A DNA stretch of 64,000 nucleotides from Melanocharis versteri (lineage: Eukaryota; Chordata; Aves; Passeriformes; Melanocharitidae): contig VZTG01000482.1 of NCBI GenBank assembly GCA_013397845.1, positions 1,002,454-1,066,453 of the forward strand, in the 5' to 3' direction. Below, piece by piece: positions 60,701 through 64,000 of this stretch. The first letter of the stretch is position 1; every line of letters starts with the position of its first letter. The notes under the pieces are model-generated. The model searched no databases. It was not told the DNA's origin and was given only the letters and a program-made list of their open reading frames with translations. The position numbers and the translations under genes were made by a program.

Positions 60701-63207
60701 CTGGGATTTCTTAATTACGTGTCCTCTTCCTGCAATATTCATTTCGCTTGTATGTTCTTGAGCAAGTCCTGAATTCCTTGGGCTGTTTCTAAATCATAAA
60801 TGCTGCTTCCTTCCTGCTTCAAATTCATTCACAGACACTATTTTGCAATATTTACTCAGTTGATCATGCAGCGGAGAAAATATTCTTCTCTTAGCAGAGA
60901 GCAATGCCATGCCATTCTCTAATTCAGTCGTATCACTAAATGCCATTTGCAAAGCTGATGGTGTCAAAATGCTCCGGTGTAGTTAATTGGATGTAACAAA
61001 TGGGACTCCTTTCAGAGTTTTTTTCTCAAGCTGGGGAAGAAGGTATGAATTAGGTATGTGGCAAAGTGACAAAATTTTCTGTTAGTGCATCCTGAGATGC
61101 TTTATGCCACTTGCATCTTTTCAGTATTCAAAATGCTCTTTTCCATGTGGGTTTCTATGACTCACTGTCAGGATCTTTGTCTGTGTGATGTCCAGACAGC
61201 TGTAGGGCTTTACACTTCTTTCACCACCTCGTCAGCAGAAAGCATGGGGACTCTCAAACTTTAATAAGCCATTAGAGCTGCTGTTTCAATGATATCAGGC
61301 TTTATTACTTGGAACTTTTTTCAGGTGAGACAAAATAAAAATAGGGATGGTGTTTGAGGTAGGGAAGTAAAAAAGGTGCGGTGTGCTGAGGTCCTGGAGA
61401 AATTTACTCCGTAGTCCAGACTCTACTGCTGAAGAAGCAGAGGCCTTTCTCCTGGGATGTTGATGAATCTTTAGCATGTCCTGAGACAGAACACAGAGAA
61501 TCTCAAAAAGAAAGAATGAGTGTTTGGCCATAAATCAAGAACTGAAAAAAAAGAGAGAAAAATACTGTCTTTAATCTTGCGTGTTGCTCAGGATATTAGC
61601 AAAAACAATATAGTTTTTCATAACTTGGAGCCTCCTCAATGCCAGTGCTCTTTTTATTGATACAATCTCCAAGGGTGATAAAGATTTTGATTTTGGCTTA
61701 CGGTCTCTCAGCCAGCTAAAGAGAAAAAGCATCATGCTCAGGGCAGTGGCATGGTTGGTGTCAGGAGTGATTCAAGGAAAGAAATGTACATAGAAGTTGT
61801 CAGAAAATGTTTGTTGCACTTTGCAAATGTGGTAACGTATTGAAACTACAGAACAGAAGTTATTTCAGTGGCAAACTAAAGCAGGGAATATTTGTAAAAT
61901 TGAAAGCCCTGGAAGCGTATGAGAGTCTCGTTTTCATGTTAGTTGCCTTTCCCAGTGCCCACATATACGTTAACATAATAGTGGTATCATGTCTTCCTGC
62001 ATACACAAGAATAATTCCCCTGCTATTAATTATTTCATGTCAGTTTCTTCATGCATTTTAAAACAATGAACCATTTTATAGCAATTTTTAAAAGTCATAT
62101 ACATGCATACGTATGTAATCTTCCAAACAGTTTTTTAGGTGTCTTAACTCATAGGATTCAAAGCCTAGTACTGTAAATGTGCCAGTGCTTAGTCTCAGTA
62201 ACTGTTTTGCTTATTATGTTATCTCGTGTCGATACACTGATCCAGAGGCTTGGAAGTGAAGTAGATGTTCAGTGTTGTGCTTCATCAATATTTTGTGTGT
62301 CATATGAATTATCTCAGTGGTTATGCAGTCTCAGAGATTAGGGTCATGCAGTCTTAATGAATTAATTATAAACCACGGTTTATTATTGCTCAGTAACAGC
62401 AGAATAGGAAAGGAATGTATTTCTCTTTTAAAGGCAGTTGTCAGTAAGTTGTGTGTGTCATTAGACCAAGTTCTACAGTCTCCCAGGCTGAGTTGTGCCT
62501 GTTCTGACAGGAAGCAGAAAAGTGTGCGTCTGGCTTGGTTTTTGCACATTTCTGCTCTTTTTAATTAAATGGCTTAAAACCCCTTGTGATGACAGGTGCT
62601 AACTTCCTTCAGCTTTACACCATATTGTGTTATCTAGAGAAAACTGGAAACAATTTTGTCCAAGGGAAAGCCAGTGAAAAATGACAAGTTGTACTGGCCT
62701 GCAGGAACTCATCCTGTTAACTCCCTGGTGGAGAAACTAATGTGTGTCACTGTATTATGTGTAAAGAGTTCAGGCTGGAGGGAATAGGGTTTCTTTAATG
62801 CATTTTAATTTGCCAAAACATTACTGAGGCTTTCAATTTTGTCTATGACTGGTAAAGACCTTAAATTTAGAAGTGACTTTTTGTTTTTTCAGTTCACAGT
62901 TCTAAGTAAATTCAATGAAGAGAAAGATCAAAGGATAAATCACTAATATTTACTCAAAACAAATAACAAAATAACAAGGTAATGGGATCTGTGCAATAGC
63001 GTATTGAAAAAGCAAAAAGGATTAGCTGCTTTCATGTTCAATTTCATGTGGATGTTTGCGACCTAACATGTACTTTTTATACAGCAAATAAGGTGTTTCA
63101 TAGTATTTAAGTTCTCATTAGTTGGAAACCTTGCTTCTAAATAGATAGATATAGAGAGATACGTAAAACTTTCTCCTTTGAAGAGCAGAGATAATCCTGT
63201 GGAACAG
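57714..63207. other. non-coding interval, nothing recognised
   Basis: AT-rich unique sequence with frames of at most 84 codons. A short CAAA-like run lies near 58497, T runs lie at 59640 and 59660, and an imperfect GATA-type run (ATAGATAGATATAGAGAGAT) lies near 63142. No gene, RNA or mobile element is recognised. Confidence 0.6.
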
Positions 63208-63300
63208 GTGTGTAGCTGAAACTAGGAAGTTTCCTTTTCTGCCTCAGTTTCTACATTGCCCAACTATCTCTGGATATCCCAATTACTTTAATTGTAAAAT
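63208..63300 (+). mobile_element. possible MIR-like SINE fragment
   Basis: TCTGCCTCAGTTTCTACAT resembles the MIR block TGTGCCTCAGTTTCCTCAT. It is preceded by ACTAGGAAGTTTCC, where CTTGGGCAAGTTACTT is expected. TTGTAAAATAGAAGTG, resembling CTGTAAAATGGGGATA, follows after about 30 extra bases. The order and strand fit a plus-oriented MIR with an internal insertion or heavy decay. The match is short, so the call is tentative. Confidence 0.35.
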
Positions 63301-64000
63301 AGAAGTGTCAGTTCGTATTTTCTTTACTTGTCTGCTTGGATTTTATTAAACTTCAACATAATCGAAGCCATTCCTTACTTCATCAACAATGTCTGTAAGT
63401 AATCATGAGCGCTCAGTTACTGAAAATGTTTCTGCTGTGTAATAATCATAACCCAAGACTATCAATATTTAAAACCTCTTAGTGTCTGTGTTCTTTACCA
63501 GAGGAGTCATGAGGTACAAGTGCTGCACTACCACACTTTTCTTTGTTCTGTGTAAGAATTTTCCTTGTCAGGATTTACTAAACATTCAGCAACACTCTCA
63601 ATGCTAGTATTTGTGTGGCCTGGAAAAGATGGTACCACTGAAGCTTCCAAGGCACCACAGTGATTTTAACTGGTATGTGAATAATTCCAAATTGATTTAA
63701 AAACAGGGAAGTGAAAAATTATTAGATATGCAGTTAGAATTGAGTGCATAGTTTTTGGATTAGAAAAGAATTTATGAATTGGAAGTTACCCTTCAGGTCA
63801 GAGGAACTTCCCTCACCCATCTATCTTGATGCACCACACGTAATGTAACTGAATACTCCCCTAGGAAGGTAAGAAGTTTATACACAAGCATCTTACAGAC
63901 TTTTGTGGGGACAGGTTGCTAAGCCTCCTTTCCTCCCAGGGAAGGAAATCAAATCTAGAAAGATCGAAAAAGTTAAAAACCTACTCTGTAAATATTCAAG
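63301..64000. other. non-coding end of window, nothing recognised
   Basis: Unique AT-rich sequence. CTAGGAAG|GTAAGA near 63861 is donor-like, but all three frames in the stretch before it carry stops. No gene runs off the window edge as far as I can see. Confidence 0.6.

Noticed and set aside
1..64000. Endogenous retrovirus, CRISPR array, tRNA, rRNA, known snRNA or known microRNA
   Set aside because: I looked for primer-binding sites, retroviral-type frames, evenly spaced repeats and familiar RNA sequences and saw none. A profile search would be needed to exclude heavily decayed copies.

Overview
This 64 kb window looks like non-coding DNA from a bird, either intergenic or deep inside a long intron. 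The best evidence is a well-preserved 3' end of a CR1 retrotransposon at about 14604-14826. CR1 is the dominant interspersed repeat of birds and other sauropsids. The sparse visible repeats, the AT-rich background with few CpGs and the frequent short T/G-rich tracts fit a bird, perhaps a passerine (the order is a guess). Nothing looks prokaryotic: there are no long ORFs, no operon layout, no ribosome-binding-site-led reading frames, no CRISPR array and no rRNA or tRNA that I recognise.

I recognise no protein-coding gene. The longest stop-free frame is 138 codons (53325-53741, minus strand). It lies in a GC-rich patch where both strands are open, and its translation resembles no family I know. 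No CpG island was seen. A few stretches have good splice-like signals (8307-8372 +, 8634-8699 -, 22451-22568 +, 38237-38384 +), and one stretch looks like a TATA-type promoter with a short first exon and donor (about 36000-36118 +). They are listed with low confidence, because a window this size yields such pseudo-exons by chance, and a T-rich plus strand makes spurious acceptors on that strand.

Layout. 1-6150: AT-rich, with one possible CR1 tail stub. 6160-14600: a GC-rich patch, several T/G tracts, a possible regulatory element with two octamer motifs at 7741-7960, and two exon-like stretches. 14604-14826: the CR1 fragment. 14827-22570: unique sequence, a 21-T run, a G-quadruplex-like G cluster and a pyrimidine-rich belt leading into the best exon-like stretch. 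22570-36000: unique sequence, two GC-rich patches and an ancient MIR-like SINE piece near 32635-32735. 36000-41230: promoter-like and exon-like signals, then a GC-rich patch with two inverted repeats. 41231-64000: mostly unique AT-rich DNA with T-rich tracts, a decayed CR1 tail near 53396-53440, two more GC-rich patches, an 11-bp perfect inverted repeat near 56621-56654 and a second MIR-like piece near 63208-63300.

I found no sign of an undescribed biological system. The items most worth checking are the exon-like and promoter-like signals, the strand bias of the T/G tracts (a possible hint of plus-strand transcription), the GC-rich patches of unknown origin and the ancient SINE pieces.
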